From: Arthrobacter sp. MMS18-M83
Lineage (GTDB): Bacteria > Actinomycetota > Actinomycetes > Actinomycetales > Micrococcaceae
Reading direction: 5' to 3'
Length of the DNA stretch: 64,000 bases
Assembly: GCF_026683955.1 (NCBI RefSeq)
Contig: NZ_CP113343.1
Span: forward strand, 2,542,001 to 2,606,000
Position 1 is the stretch's first letter. Each line of letters starts with the position of its first letter. A program made the position numbers and the translations under genes. Under the pieces are notes generated by a model, which was given only the letters and a program-made list of their open reading frames with translations, was not told the DNA's origin and ran no database searches. Positions 41,410 through 49,310 of this stretch are shown here, piece after piece.

Positions 41410-41699
41410 CCCTGGGATTTTGCGCATCGCCGAGGTCGCTTAAACAAAGAGCTCCGGAGTGCGTTATTGGGGGATACGCACTCCGGAGCGGACTTTGGAG
41501 CAGGTTCTTTGGGTTCCTGCTGACAATTAGCTTACGTGCCCCAACGGCCCTCCGCTACCAATCTGAATAACTACTTTCACTTTACTTTTTCCAGGCCCGT
41601 TCCAGCCCGAAATTAGGGCCGGAAACCGGAGTCCGATCGGGCCCTCCGCCCCTTGTAGAGCACCCTCCGCAGGCCTAGCGTTAACTTGCACAGGAAGGG
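41410..41699. other. Non-coding stretch with stable hairpins
   Basis: No convincing gene. It holds a perfect 13-bp hairpin, GCTCCGGAGTGCG (41451-41463) with CGCACTCCGGAGC (41477-41489) and the loop TTATTGGGGGATA, then a smaller one, GCAGG...CCTGC (41500-41520). The sequence after them is AT-richer (41540-41600), as expected for a promoter of the small gene downstream. Function (terminator, attenuator or small RNA) not determined. Confidence 0.5.
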
Positions 41700-41909
41700 G
41701 TGGTCCACGTGGAGATCTTCATGTGGTGGCTGGACATTGACCTCAAGAGCAAGGAATGGCTGCGGGAGAACCTGCGGGCTGCCGAGCTTCCACTGGAGGT
41801 TCTGCAACGCATTGCCGAAGTCGGTGGGCCGCGTCTTGAAGAGCTGGCCGGCGGGCTGTCCGATGCCGACTGGGACTTTATTGAGACGCAGTCCGAGTTC
41901 GTGGACTGA
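41700..41909 (+). CDS. Small hypothetical protein
   Basis: A 69-residue acidic protein, MVHVEIFMWWLDIDLKSKEW at the start, helical with leucine-rich RAAELPLEVLQRIAEVGGPR and acidic SDADWDFIETQ. Codon use fits the host; GTG start with AGGAAGG 6-7 bp upstream (a GTG three codons later is also possible). Not recognised. Lies 66 bp before the BNR-repeat gene and may be cotranscribed. Confidence 0.6.
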   Translation: MVHVEIFMWWLDIDLKSKEWLRENLRAAELPLEVLQRIAEVGGPRLEELAGGLSDADWDFIETQSEFVD

Positions 41910-41975
41910 GAAGGTTTCCTAGACCGGTTCATAAAACCGTTGCGGCTCCCGCGTGGGGATGGTTGCATGGGGTGC

Positions 41976-43121
41976 ATGGCTACCGCAGAGAGTTATGTCT
42001 TGGCGATCGGGACCAAAAAAGGACTGTGGCTGGCACGCAGTTCAGACCGCAAGGAATGGTCCCTTTCCGGTCCGCACTTCCTCATGAGCGAGATCCCCAG
42101 CATCGGGATCGATACGCGCGGGGACAAGCCCCGGATCATGGTGGGCGTGCGCTCCGAACACTGGGGGCCCACCGTGGCCCACTCCGACGACCTGGGCGCC
42201 ACCTGGACCGAGCCCGAGCAGGGCGCCATCAAATTCCCAGAGGGCACCGATGCCGCACTGGAGCGGATTTGGCAGATCTACCCGGACTCTGCGTCCCGGC
42301 CAGGAGTCGTCTGGGCCGGTTGCGAACCGATCTCCGTCTGGAAATCCACCGACGGCGGCGAGCACTTCGAGCTGAACCGTGGCCTGTGGAATCATCCGCA
42401 CCGCAGCGAATGGGGAGCGGGTTACGGTGGCGCTGCCGCCCACTCGATCGTGGTCGACCCCTCCGGGGAGAACGTCCACGTTGCCATGAGCACCGGCGGG
42501 GTTTACAGATCGCTCGACGGCGGAACCTCCTGGGAAGCCCGCAACAAGGGAATCTCGGCCTACTTCATGCCGGATCCCAACCCGGAGTTCGGCCAGTGCG
42601 TGCACAAGATCGCCGCGGATGCCGCCGTCGAGGGTCGTCTGTATGCGCAGAACCACCATGGCGTGTACCGCACGGATGACAACGGAGAGAATTGGATTTC
42701 CATCGCGGATGGGCTGCCCGCCGATTTCGGCTTCGTGATGCTCACCCACCCGCGCCGCGAAGGTACCGCGTGGGTTGTCCCGATCAAGGCAGATAGCGAG
42801 CGGATTCCGCCGGATGGCCATCTCGCGGTGCACCGCACGGACGACGCAGGCGGGACCTGGAAGCGTTTGGATGTGGGACTCCCGGACCACGAATACAATG
42901 CTGTGCTCCGTGACGCGGCCGCGGTGGATTCAGCTGAACCTGCCGGGGTGTACTTCGGAACACGCGGCGGTTCGGTCTACGCCAGCGCTGACGAGGGCGA
43001 GTCCTTCATTGAAGTTGCCTCGCATCTGCCCGATGTGTTGTGCGTCCGGGCTGCCGTTGTCTCCGGTGATCTGTCCGCCGAATTGGCCGCTGCCTCTGCG
43101 GCATCCGGTCTGCCGGCGTAG
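41976..43121 (+). CDS. BNR/Asp-box beta-propeller (sialidase-like fold) protein
   Basis: A 381-residue cytosolic beta-propeller without signal peptide. Six Asp-box-like motifs are readable (HSDDLGATWTEP, KSTDGGEHFEL, RSLDGGTSWEA, RTDDNGENWIS, RTDDAGGTWKR, SADEGESFIE), each at the turn of a blade. Arg triad and Tyr of true sialidases are not evident, so enzymatic sialidase function is not supported. ATG 41976 chosen (MATAESYVLAIGTKKG). A ThiS/MoaD-like gene follows after 8 bp. Confidence 0.85.
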   Translation: MATAESYVLAIGTKKGLWLARSSDRKEWSLSGPHFLMSEIPSIGIDTRGDKPRIMVGVRSEHWGPTVAHSDDLGATWTEPEQGAIKFPEGTDAALERIWQIYPDSASRPGVVWAGCEPISVWKSTDGGEHFELNRGLWNHPHRSEWGAGYGGAAAHSIVVDPSGENVHVAMSTGGVYRSLDGGTSWEARNKGISAYFMPDPNPEFGQCVHKIAADAAVEGRLYAQNHHGVYRTDDNGENWISIADGLPADFGFVMLTHPRREGTAWVVPIKADSERIPPDGHLAVHRTDDAGGTWKRLDVGLPDHEYNAVLRDAAAVDSAEPAGVYFGTRGGSVYASADEGESFIEVASHLPDVLCVRAAVVSGDLSAELAAASAASGLPA

Positions 43122-43129
43122 GACGGGTC

Positions 43130-43417
43130 TTGTCCGACATCACCGTGGTTTTGCCCAGCGTCCTCCAGCCACTCGCCGGCGGGCAGTCCTACCTGACTAC
43201 GCCCGCCGACGGAGCTGTGACCGTGGAAAGCTTGCTTGACGCTGTGACCGGGGACTACCCGGTGCTTGCCCGGAGGCTCCGGGACGAGACCGGGTCCCTC
43301 CGCCGCTACGTGAATATTTACGTGAATGGCGAGGAGGTCCGGCGCCTGAAAGGTCTGGATACTGAGGTTGCGGCCGGCCAGGAGGTCTTGATCATCCAGT
43401 CCGTGGCTGGCGGCTGA
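43130..43417 (+). CDS. ThiS/MoaD-family ubiquitin-like protein
   Basis: A 95-residue beta-grasp protein ending VAGG, the di-glycine tail that ThiS/MoaD proteins use to carry sulfur as thiocarboxylate after activation by an E1-like enzyme. VNIYVNGEEVRRLKGLDTEV and GQEVLIIQSVAGG match the family C-terminal half. TTG start 8 bp after the BNR gene, so the two are likely one operon. No E1-like (ThiF/MoeB) gene is in the window; the target is unknown. Confidence 0.88.
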   Translation: MSDITVVLPSVLQPLAGGQSYLTTPADGAVTVESLLDAVTGDYPVLARRLRDETGSLRRYVNIYVNGEEVRRLKGLDTEVAAGQEVLIIQSVAGG

Positions 43418-43434
43418 GCGGTTCGGGGCCAGGA

Positions 43435-43671
43435 TCAGGCCACTCGCCAGACGGTGCATTCGTCGGTATTGATGGCCTTGCGCAGGCCAGTCAGCTGATC
43501 CATAATCCAGACGACGCCGATGCCCGGGGCCGTCTCTTGGACGCTGCCTCGGCGGATGACCACGTCATCGTAGGAGGGTCCGACGGAGAGCCGGGCTTCG
43601 ATCTGGTCGCCGCGGTGCAGCTGGTCAAGCGCGCGGATTCGTGTGGGGTGGGTTGATACTTCCTTCAACAT
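43435..43671 (-). CDS. Small hypothetical protein
   Basis: A 78-residue protein starting MLKEVSTHPTRIRALDQLHR and ending DECTVWRVA, with strands such as VGPSYDDVVIRRG. A strong ribosome-binding site (GGGAGG, 8 bp before ATG 43671) supports it. Not recognised; composition is soluble, beta-rich. Convergent with the ThiS-like gene and read in the same direction as the permease upstream, but a large structured element separates them. Confidence 0.65.
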   Translation of the reverse strand: MLKEVSTHPTRIRALDQLHRGDQIEARLSVGPSYDDVVIRRGSVQETAPGIGVVWIMDQLTGLRKAINTDECTVWRVA

Positions 43672-43781
43672 GGTGGCCTCCCTGGCTGGAGCTGCCAGCG
43701 TTTGCCGGCTATTCCAGTGTGGCGGGCCAATGTTGCAGGGTGGTTTCGCACGGGTTAGCCGTGGGTAAGACTTCCGTACAC

Positions 43782-43904
43782 AAAAAAATCCATTGCTCCC
43801 CACCGGCCCCCTAGCCTCACAAGTTCGGCCAGGGAACCCTGCCGGCGTGGGCCCACGCACCTGCCGTTCTGAGGGCTCAAAACGGCGGGTACGGAGCAAT
43901 GGAT
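43782..43904 (-). ncRNA. Candidate multi-branched structured RNA / elaborate terminator
   Basis: On the minus strand, beginning 19 nt after the permease stop: a perfect 12-bp closing stem ATCCATTGCTCC (43904-43893) with GGAGCAATGGAT (43799-43788), immediately followed by a run of seven T. Inside lie a 10-bp hairpin based on GCCGTT...AACGGC, a self-complementary GCGTGGGCCCACGC, and a CAGGGTTCCCTG hairpin. This makes a multi-stem structure with an intrinsic-terminator tail. It could be just a terminator, a 3'-UTR-derived sRNA, or an independent RNA; no known family was recognised. Confidence 0.6.
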
Positions 43905-43922
43905 GGGGGTAGAGCGGGGAAG

Positions 43923-45242
43923 TTACCTCAGGCCGAGTTCCGCCGTCGGGGTCTTGAAGGATTCCCGGGCCGTCATTGCGGAGACGGCTGCGATGACGCA
44001 GATGACTCCGGTGAAGATGCTGATCTGGATCCAGCCGCCGGCCTTGGTGCCGCCCATTGCGGTGACGATGGTCGGGGCGAAGCCTGCCATGAGGAAGCCG
44101 ATCTGGGTGCCGATGGCCAAGCCGGAGAAGCGGACCTTGGTGCTGAACATTTCGCCGTAAAAGGAAGGCCACACGGCGTTGGCGGCGGCGTAGCCGAGGG
44201 CGAAGTACACCACGGATACCAGGAACATGAGCGGCACGTTTCCGGATTCGAGCGTCAAAAGGAACACCGGCGTCATGATGGCGCTGGCAATGGCGCCGTA
44301 GATGAATACGGGCTTGCGGCCGATCCGGTCAGCCAGATTGCCGAAGACCGGCTGGGTGCCAAGGGCCACGATGTTGGCAGCGACGACGAGCCACAGCGTG
44401 ATGGTGCTGTTGACGTGGGCCACGTCCTTGGCGTAGGCAATGGCCAGGGTGCCGAAGACGGTGCTCACGGCGGAGATGAAGGCGCAGCAGATAACGCGCA
44501 GGACGTCGGCCCAGTGCAGCCTGAGGAGGTCGGCCACTGGGAGCTTGGCGATCTGGTTGTTCTTCTTGGCTTCGGCGAATGCCGGCGGCTCGTGGAGGGT
44601 GCGTCGGATGAAGAAGGCAACCAGGACCACCACAGCGCTGAGCCAGAACGGGATACGCCAGCCGATGCCGTACTTGACCTCATCCGGGAGGGCGACGACG
44701 GGGATGAAGACCAATGCTGCGAGGATCTGGCCGCCCTGGGTTCCCGTGAGGGTCCAGGACGTGAAGAAGGAGCGGCGGTTGTCCGGGGCGTGTTCCAGCG
44801 TCATGGACGAGGCGCCGGCCTGCTCGCCGGCAGCCGAAAGACCTTGGCAAAGGCGAGCGAACACCAGCAGGGCCGGAGCCCACCAGCCAATGGCCTTGAA
44901 ATCGGGGAGGCAGCCAATGATGAACGTCGCACCGCCCATGAGTACCAGCGTGAACATCAGTACGCGCTGGCGGCCGATGCGGTCTCCGAAGTGGCCCAGG
45001 ATGATGGCACCGACCGGCCTTGCTATGTAGGCGAAGCCGAATGTCGCGAAGGACATGATGGCTGCGTTGGCGTCCGCGCTGGGGAAGAAGACGTGCGGGA
45101 AGATCAAGGCCGCGGCCGAACCGAAGATGAAGAAGTCGTAGTACTCGACTGCGCTGCCGAGGAAGCTCGCGAGGGCGGCCTTCTTCGGCGTCCCCGCCGT
45201 GGCAGCGGTGCCCGGCGTCGTAGACGGGATGGTGTGACTCAT
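43923..45242 (-). CDS. MHS-family MFS permease, ShiA-like (probable shikimate/quinate importer)
   Basis: A 439-residue twelve-helix proton symporter of the metabolite:H+ symporter family. Marks: FLGSAVEYYDFFIFGSAAAL in helix 1, the loop GHFGDRIGRQRVL, GEQAGASSMTLEHAPDNRR and its second-half echo NLADRIGRKPVF. Escherichia coli ShiA, the shikimate permease, belongs to this family; the divergent operon breaks down shikimate, so the same substrate is likely. The divergent region 45243-45449 carries an IclR-type operator pair. Confidence 0.88.
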   Translation of the reverse strand: MSHTIPSTTPGTAATAGTPKKAALASFLGSAVEYYDFFIFGSAAALIFPHVFFPSADANAAIMSFATFGFAYIARPVGAIILGHFGDRIGRQRVLMFTLVLMGGATFIIGCLPDFKAIGWWAPALLVFARLCQGLSAAGEQAGASSMTLEHAPDNRRSFFTSWTLTGTQGGQILAALVFIPVVALPDEVKYGIGWRIPFWLSAVVVLVAFFIRRTLHEPPAFAEAKKNNQIAKLPVADLLRLHWADVLRVICCAFISAVSTVFGTLAIAYAKDVAHVNSTITLWLVVAANIVALGTQPVFGNLADRIGRKPVFIYGAIASAIMTPVFLLTLESGNVPLMFLVSVVYFALGYAAANAVWPSFYGEMFSTKVRFSGLAIGTQIGFLMAGFAPTIVTAMGGTKAGGWIQISIFTGVICVIAAVSAMTARESFKTPTAELGLR

Positions 45243-45341
45243 GATGTTCCTTTGTGTGACGGCGATGTCGCATCTGGCTGAAATTTGCTTACTTGGAACG
45301 CTGATGTGGGTCCGGCAGCGGCCTCACGCTGTAGCCACATT

Positions 45342-45430
45342 GTGAGAGCTACTTGTGCGATATAGCAATAATGACTGTGAGCGCAGTCACTTGTCAAGAT
45401 ATTTACTCACCATCTAGATATAGCTCTCAC
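45342..45430. promoter_or_regulatory. Paired inverted operator half-sites in the permease/IclR divergent region
   Basis: GTGAGAGCTA (45342-45351) recurs as its exact complement TAGCTCTCAC (45421-45430), 69 bp apart, in the region between the ShiA-like permease (minus) and the IclR gene (plus). An additional palindromic TGCGATATAGCA lies at 45356-45367. A loop or double-site arrangement for the adjacent IclR protein is plausible. Confidence 0.55.
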
Positions 45431-45449
45431 GATGTGGCAATCTTTAGTT

Positions 45450-46220
45450 ATGGATGTGAAGGAAGACACAAAGACCGACATGATCGGCAAGGCCCTGGGC
45501 CTCCTCGTATTGCTAGGCAACGAGCCGAAAGGGGCCAGCGCCTCCGAGCTCGCCCGCCAGGCGGAGCTGCCGTTCAGTACTACGTACCGGCTGCTCGGAT
45601 CCCTGACCCGCGACGGTTTTGTGGACTATGAGCCAGATGGGCGCCGCTATCACCTGGGCCTTCGTGTCTTCCAGCTTGGGCAGCGGGTGTCCAATCACCA
45701 CGGCTTTGCGGGTACCGCGCGGCCCATCTTGCAGCGCGTCACGGAGGGGACCGGCGAGGCCACCATCCTTTCCGTACGGGATGGCCACCACCACCTCACG
45801 GTCAACAAGGTGGACGGCCCCCAGATGTTCCGGGTGACGAGCGATCCGGGGCACCTTGGAATGCTGCACACCACGGCGGTAGGTAAGGCATTGGTCGCCT
45901 TCGCGGATGACCACGAGCGGCAGCAGCTCGTGGAAGAGCTCGAGTTGGAGCCGCTCACGGAGTTCTCCATTACAGACCGCGACGCATTCCGCCTGGAAAT
46001 CGAAAAAGTCCGGCGCCAGGGCTACGCGATCATGGACGAGGAGAATGAGGTGGGGATGCGCGCTGTTGCCGTCCCCGTGCTCAACTCCCAAGGTGTTGCC
46101 TTCGCATCCCTTGCCACCGCGGTCCCCGTCTTCCGGATGAGCGTGGAACAGCTCGTGGCCGTCGTTCCCCTGCTGAAGAGTGCGGCGTCCGAGCTTGCCG
46201 ACCGCCTGCCGCAGCGCTAA
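45450..46220 (+). CDS. IclR family regulator of shikimate/quinate catabolism
   Basis: A 256-residue regulator: winged HTH (KALGLLVLLGNEPKGA, PFSTTYRLLGSLTRDGFVDY) and effector domain (HLTVNKVDGPQMFRVTSDPG, AVGKALVAFADDHERQQ, AIMDEENEVGMRAVAVPV). ATG 45450 is preferred to 45432 because the operator half-site ends at 45430. Flanked by the permease (divergent) and the dehydrogenase/dehydratase genes (160 bp downstream), which are its likely targets. Confidence 0.9.
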   Translation: MDVKEDTKTDMIGKALGLLVLLGNEPKGASASELARQAELPFSTTYRLLGSLTRDGFVDYEPDGRRYHLGLRVFQLGQRVSNHHGFAGTARPILQRVTEGTGEATILSVRDGHHHLTVNKVDGPQMFRVTSDPGHLGMLHTTAVGKALVAFADDHERQQLVEELELEPLTEFSITDRDAFRLEIEKVRRQGYAIMDEENEVGMRAVAVPVLNSQGVAFASLATAVPVFRMSVEQLVAVVPLLKSAASELADRLPQR

Positions 46221-46240
46221 GAGTCTGGCGGCAGTCACTT

Positions 46241-46278
46241 TTGTTCGCGATAAGAACACTAGTGCAATATGTGAACAA
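46241..46278 (+). promoter_or_regulatory. Candidate operator/promoter of the shikimate-pca operon
   Basis: In the 160-bp gap before the dehydrogenase gene: TGTTC (46242-46246) and GAACA (46254-46258) form an inverted repeat, followed by a further GTGAACAATT (46271-46280) half-site. The sequence is locally AT-rich, suiting a promoter. The adjacent IclR protein or PcaR could bind here; not distinguishable from sequence. Confidence 0.4.
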
Positions 46279-46380
46279 TTTGTGTAGTCTGATTCATACC
46301 GCCCGGCGGAGCAGCTCACTTCGGACGTCCCAAAGGACTCCGGAGAAGGCCCATCCGCGGGTGCAGTTGTCAAAGGAGCA

Positions 46381-47310
46381 ATGAGCATGAGCAACCGAGC
46401 CGAATCCTTCTTGGTGGGCCTTATTGGCGAAGGCGTGACGCCTTCTCTGACGCCGCCCATGCACGAGAGGGAGGCCGACGTACAGGGGCTGCGCTACCTG
46501 TACCGGCCCATCGACCTGCTGGAGCTCTCCCTGCCCGGCTCCGCCGTCGGCGATCTCCTGACTGCAGCTTCCCGGCTCGGTTACAACGGCCTCAACATCA
46601 CGCATCCGTGCAAGCAGCTGGTCCTGCCGTTCCTGGACGAGATTTCCGAGGACGCCCAGCGGCTCGGCGCTGTGAACACCGTTCTGATCCAGGACGGCCG
46701 ATTCATTGGCCACAACACAGACTTCTCCGGCTTCGGTTCCGCTTTGGCCAGCGGCCTTCCCGACGCCGGCCTGGACCGCGTCGTTCAGTTGGGCGCCGGG
46801 GGTGCCGGCTCCGCCGTCGCATACGCCCTGCTTTCCGCGGGCGTCAGGACGCTGGACCTTGTAGACGTGGATCCCGCGCGCTGCGCCGAACGGGCGGCGG
46901 AACTCGCCGGGCTGTTCCCGGGCAGCACTGTTACGGCACGCACGACGGCGGAGCTACCGCAGCTGATGCCGCTTGCCGACGGTCTGGTGCACTGCACACC
47001 GGTGGGCATGGCCGCGCATCCAGGCCTCCCACTGGACATGTCCCTCGTCGAAGCCCGACATTGGGTGGCTGACATCGTCTACCGCCCCATCGAGACCCAG
47101 CTGGTGCTCGAGGCCCGGGCCAAGGGCTGCCGCGTGCTCGACGGCGGACGCATGGCCGTGGGCCAGGCAGCCGACGCTTTCCGCATCTTCACAGGCCGCG
47201 ACGCCGATCCGGAACGAATGCGGGCACACTTCCTTGAGCTGGTGGGCGCCGAGGAAGCCAAGGTTGAAGGGTCAGAGGCCGGCAAGGCTCTCGCCGGGGC
47301 GGGGCACTGA
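46381..47310 (+). CDS. Shikimate/quinate dehydrogenase (catabolic AroE-like)
   Basis: A 309-residue NAD(P)-dependent dehydrogenase. Substrate domain: GEGVTPSLTPPMHE, LGYNGLNITHPCKQ (catalytic Lys) and GHNTDFSGFG (catalytic Asp). Nucleotide fold: QLGAGGAGSAVAYALLSAG; Asp after the following strand (LVDVDPARC) suggests NAD+ preference, as in catabolic enzymes. It oxidises shikimate to 3-dehydroshikimate (or quinate to dehydroquinate). Its last base overlaps the next gene, and the cluster location shows a catabolic rather than biosynthetic role. Confidence 0.9.
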   Translation: MSMSNRAESFLVGLIGEGVTPSLTPPMHEREADVQGLRYLYRPIDLLELSLPGSAVGDLLTAASRLGYNGLNITHPCKQLVLPFLDEISEDAQRLGAVNTVLIQDGRFIGHNTDFSGFGSALASGLPDAGLDRVVQLGAGGAGSAVAYALLSAGVRTLDLVDVDPARCAERAAELAGLFPGSTVTARTTAELPQLMPLADGLVHCTPVGMAAHPGLPLDMSLVEARHWVADIVYRPIETQLVLEARAKGCRVLDGGRMAVGQAADAFRIFTGRDADPERMRAHFLELVGAEEAKVEGSEAGKALAGAGH

Positions 47311-49259
47311 TGCGCACGGGAATCGCCACAGTCTGCCTGTCCGGCACGCTCAAGGAAAAGATGCAGGCCTGCGCCATCGCGGGCTTCGACGGCATCGAGA
47401 TCTTCGAACAGGACCTCGTCACCTCGCCGCTCAGCCCGGAGGACGTGCGGAAGATGGCCGCGGACCTTGGACTCGGCCTGGATCTCTACCAGCCGTTCCG
47501 CGACTTCGACAGTGTCGCCGAGGACATCCTCCAGGAAAACCTGCGACGGGCAGACGCCAAGTTCAGGCTCATGTCCCGCCTTGGCATGGACACCATCCTG
47601 GTGTGCACCAACGTTGGAACTGCCACGATCGACGACGACGACCTCCGCGCCGAGCAGCTCTCCCGCCTGGCGGAGTTGGCCGGGGACCACGGCGTCAAGG
47701 TGGCGTACGAGGCACTCGCTTGGGGCAAATACGTCAACGACTACGAGCACGCTCACCGTTTGGTGGAAGCCGTGGACCACCCCAACCTAGGCACTTGCCT
47801 GGACTCCTTCCACATCCTTTCCCGCGACTGGGATACCGCACCCATCGAGGCCATCAAGCCCGGGAAGATCTTCTTCGTCCAAGTGGCCGACGCCCCGAAA
47901 CTCTCCATGGACGTGCTGTCCTGGAGCCGCCACTACCGCGTGTTCCCGGGCGAAGGACAATTCGAGCTTGCCAAGTTCATGGGCCACGTTGCCCGTGCAG
48001 GCTACTCCGGTCCGGTCTCGCTGGAAGTCTTCAACGACGTCTTCCGCCAATCGGATGTGGAGCGCACCGCCGTCGACGCGATGCGCTCGCTGATCTGGCT
48101 TGAGGAACAGAGTGCCAAATGGCTCGACGCGAACGCGTCCTCCTTTACACAGGGAGGAGCGCCGGGAGGCGCCAGCGGTGACTCGCCCGCCAACGCCGCC
48201 AGCCGCCGTCGTTATCCCATGGAACTGGCCACCCTGCCCAAGGTGGCGGAACCGGCCGGTTTCAACTTCGCCGAAGTCAAAACGGATGAGCCCGCACAGC
48301 TCGAGACGCTTCTTGGCCAGCTCGGCTTCGAATTCGACGGCCGGCACCGGACCAAGGACGTGCAGCTGTGGTCCATGGGCCAGGCACGCGTCATCATCAA
48401 CGAACAGGCGCCGTCACACAGTGAACCCGCCGTCGCGGCGTTGGGGTTCGACGTCGACTCTCCCGTGATTGCCTCGGCCCGCGCCCAGCAACTCAAGGCA
48501 CCCGTGGTACCGCGCAAGGTCCAGGCGGACGAGGAAGTGTTCCAAGGCATCGCAGCCCCGGACTCTACCGAGATCTTCCTGTGCCAAGGCAGCCCGGACG
48601 GCACCGCCGCCTGGACTCGCGAGTTTGGCGAAGGCCTTGAACATCCTTCAGCGGGAACGCAAGCGGTGATCGACCACGTGAACCTGGCCCAGCCCTGGCA
48701 GCACTTCGACGAAGCCGTCCTCTTCTATACGAGTGCCCTTGCCCTGGAACCGCAGCCGTTCGCCGAAGTGCCAAGCCCCAGCGGCCTGGTGCGCTCGCAG
48801 GTCATGGTGACTTCCGACCGTGGCGTGCGCCTGGTGCTGAACCTTGCTCCGTTGCTTCAGCAGGAACCCGGCCAGCAAGAACCCGGCCAGCAAGGCAACG
48901 GCGCCCGCAAGAGCTACCAGGAACACATCGCCTTCGCGGTGGATGACCTCGTGGCCACGGCCCGGGCGGCGCAGGCACGCGGACTGGAGTTCCTCCAGAT
49001 CCCGGCCAACTACTACGAGGACCTGGATGCTCGCTTCGCCCTGGAGCCTGCTTTCCTTGCCACCCTGAAGGAATTGAACCTTCTCTACGACAGGGACGCC
49101 AACGGTGAATTCCTGCACTTCTATACCGCCACGGTGGGCAGCGTGTTCTTCGAAATGGTGGAACGCCGCGGCAACTACGACGGCTACGGCGCCCCCAATG
49201 CCCCGGTGCGGCACGCCGTCCAGTACGACTCGCTTCACGCCCACCGCGTGCACCGCTAA
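47310..49259 (+). CDS. quiC: 3-Dehydroshikimate dehydratase (QuiC-type, TIM barrel fused to HPPD-like domain)
   Basis: A 649-residue two-domain protein. Residues 1-285 form an AP-endonuclease-2/xylose-isomerase-like barrel (IATVCLSGTLKEKMQACAIA, FDGIEIFEQDLV, PVSLEVFNDVFR), which dehydrates 3-dehydroshikimate to protocatechuate. Residues about 310-640 are a vicinal-oxygen-chelate/4-hydroxyphenylpyruvate dioxygenase-like half with VIDHVNLAQP, HIAFAVDDLVATAR, QIPANYYEDL and FFEMVERRG. A Gly/Ser linker (about 275-300) joins them. This fusion is known for QuiC1-type enzymes, where the second half is not needed for dioxygenation. Immediately precedes pcaHG. Confidence 0.92.
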   Translation: MRTGIATVCLSGTLKEKMQACAIAGFDGIEIFEQDLVTSPLSPEDVRKMAADLGLGLDLYQPFRDFDSVAEDILQENLRRADAKFRLMSRLGMDTILVCTNVGTATIDDDDLRAEQLSRLAELAGDHGVKVAYEALAWGKYVNDYEHAHRLVEAVDHPNLGTCLDSFHILSRDWDTAPIEAIKPGKIFFVQVADAPKLSMDVLSWSRHYRVFPGEGQFELAKFMGHVARAGYSGPVSLEVFNDVFRQSDVERTAVDAMRSLIWLEEQSAKWLDANASSFTQGGAPGGASGDSPANAASRRRYPMELATLPKVAEPAGFNFAEVKTDEPAQLETLLGQLGFEFDGRHRTKDVQLWSMGQARVIINEQAPSHSEPAVAALGFDVDSPVIASARAQQLKAPVVPRKVQADEEVFQGIAAPDSTEIFLCQGSPDGTAAWTREFGEGLEHPSAGTQAVIDHVNLAQPWQHFDEAVLFYTSALALEPQPFAEVPSPSGLVRSQVMVTSDRGVRLVLNLAPLLQQEPGQQEPGQQGNGARKSYQEHIAFAVDDLVATARAAQARGLEFLQIPANYYEDLDARFALEPAFLATLKELNLLYDRDANGEFLHFYTATVGSVFFEMVERRGNYDGYGAPNAPVRHAVQYDSLHAHRVHR

Positions 49260-49310
49260 ACAGAAACGCACGCAGAAACAAGGAAAGCAACCACCCGAAA
49301 GGAGCCGGCC

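Noticed and set aside
41976..43121. Calling the BNR-repeat protein a sialidase
   Set aside because: Asp-boxes occur in many propellers; the Arg triad and other sialidase residues were not seen and there is no signal peptide.
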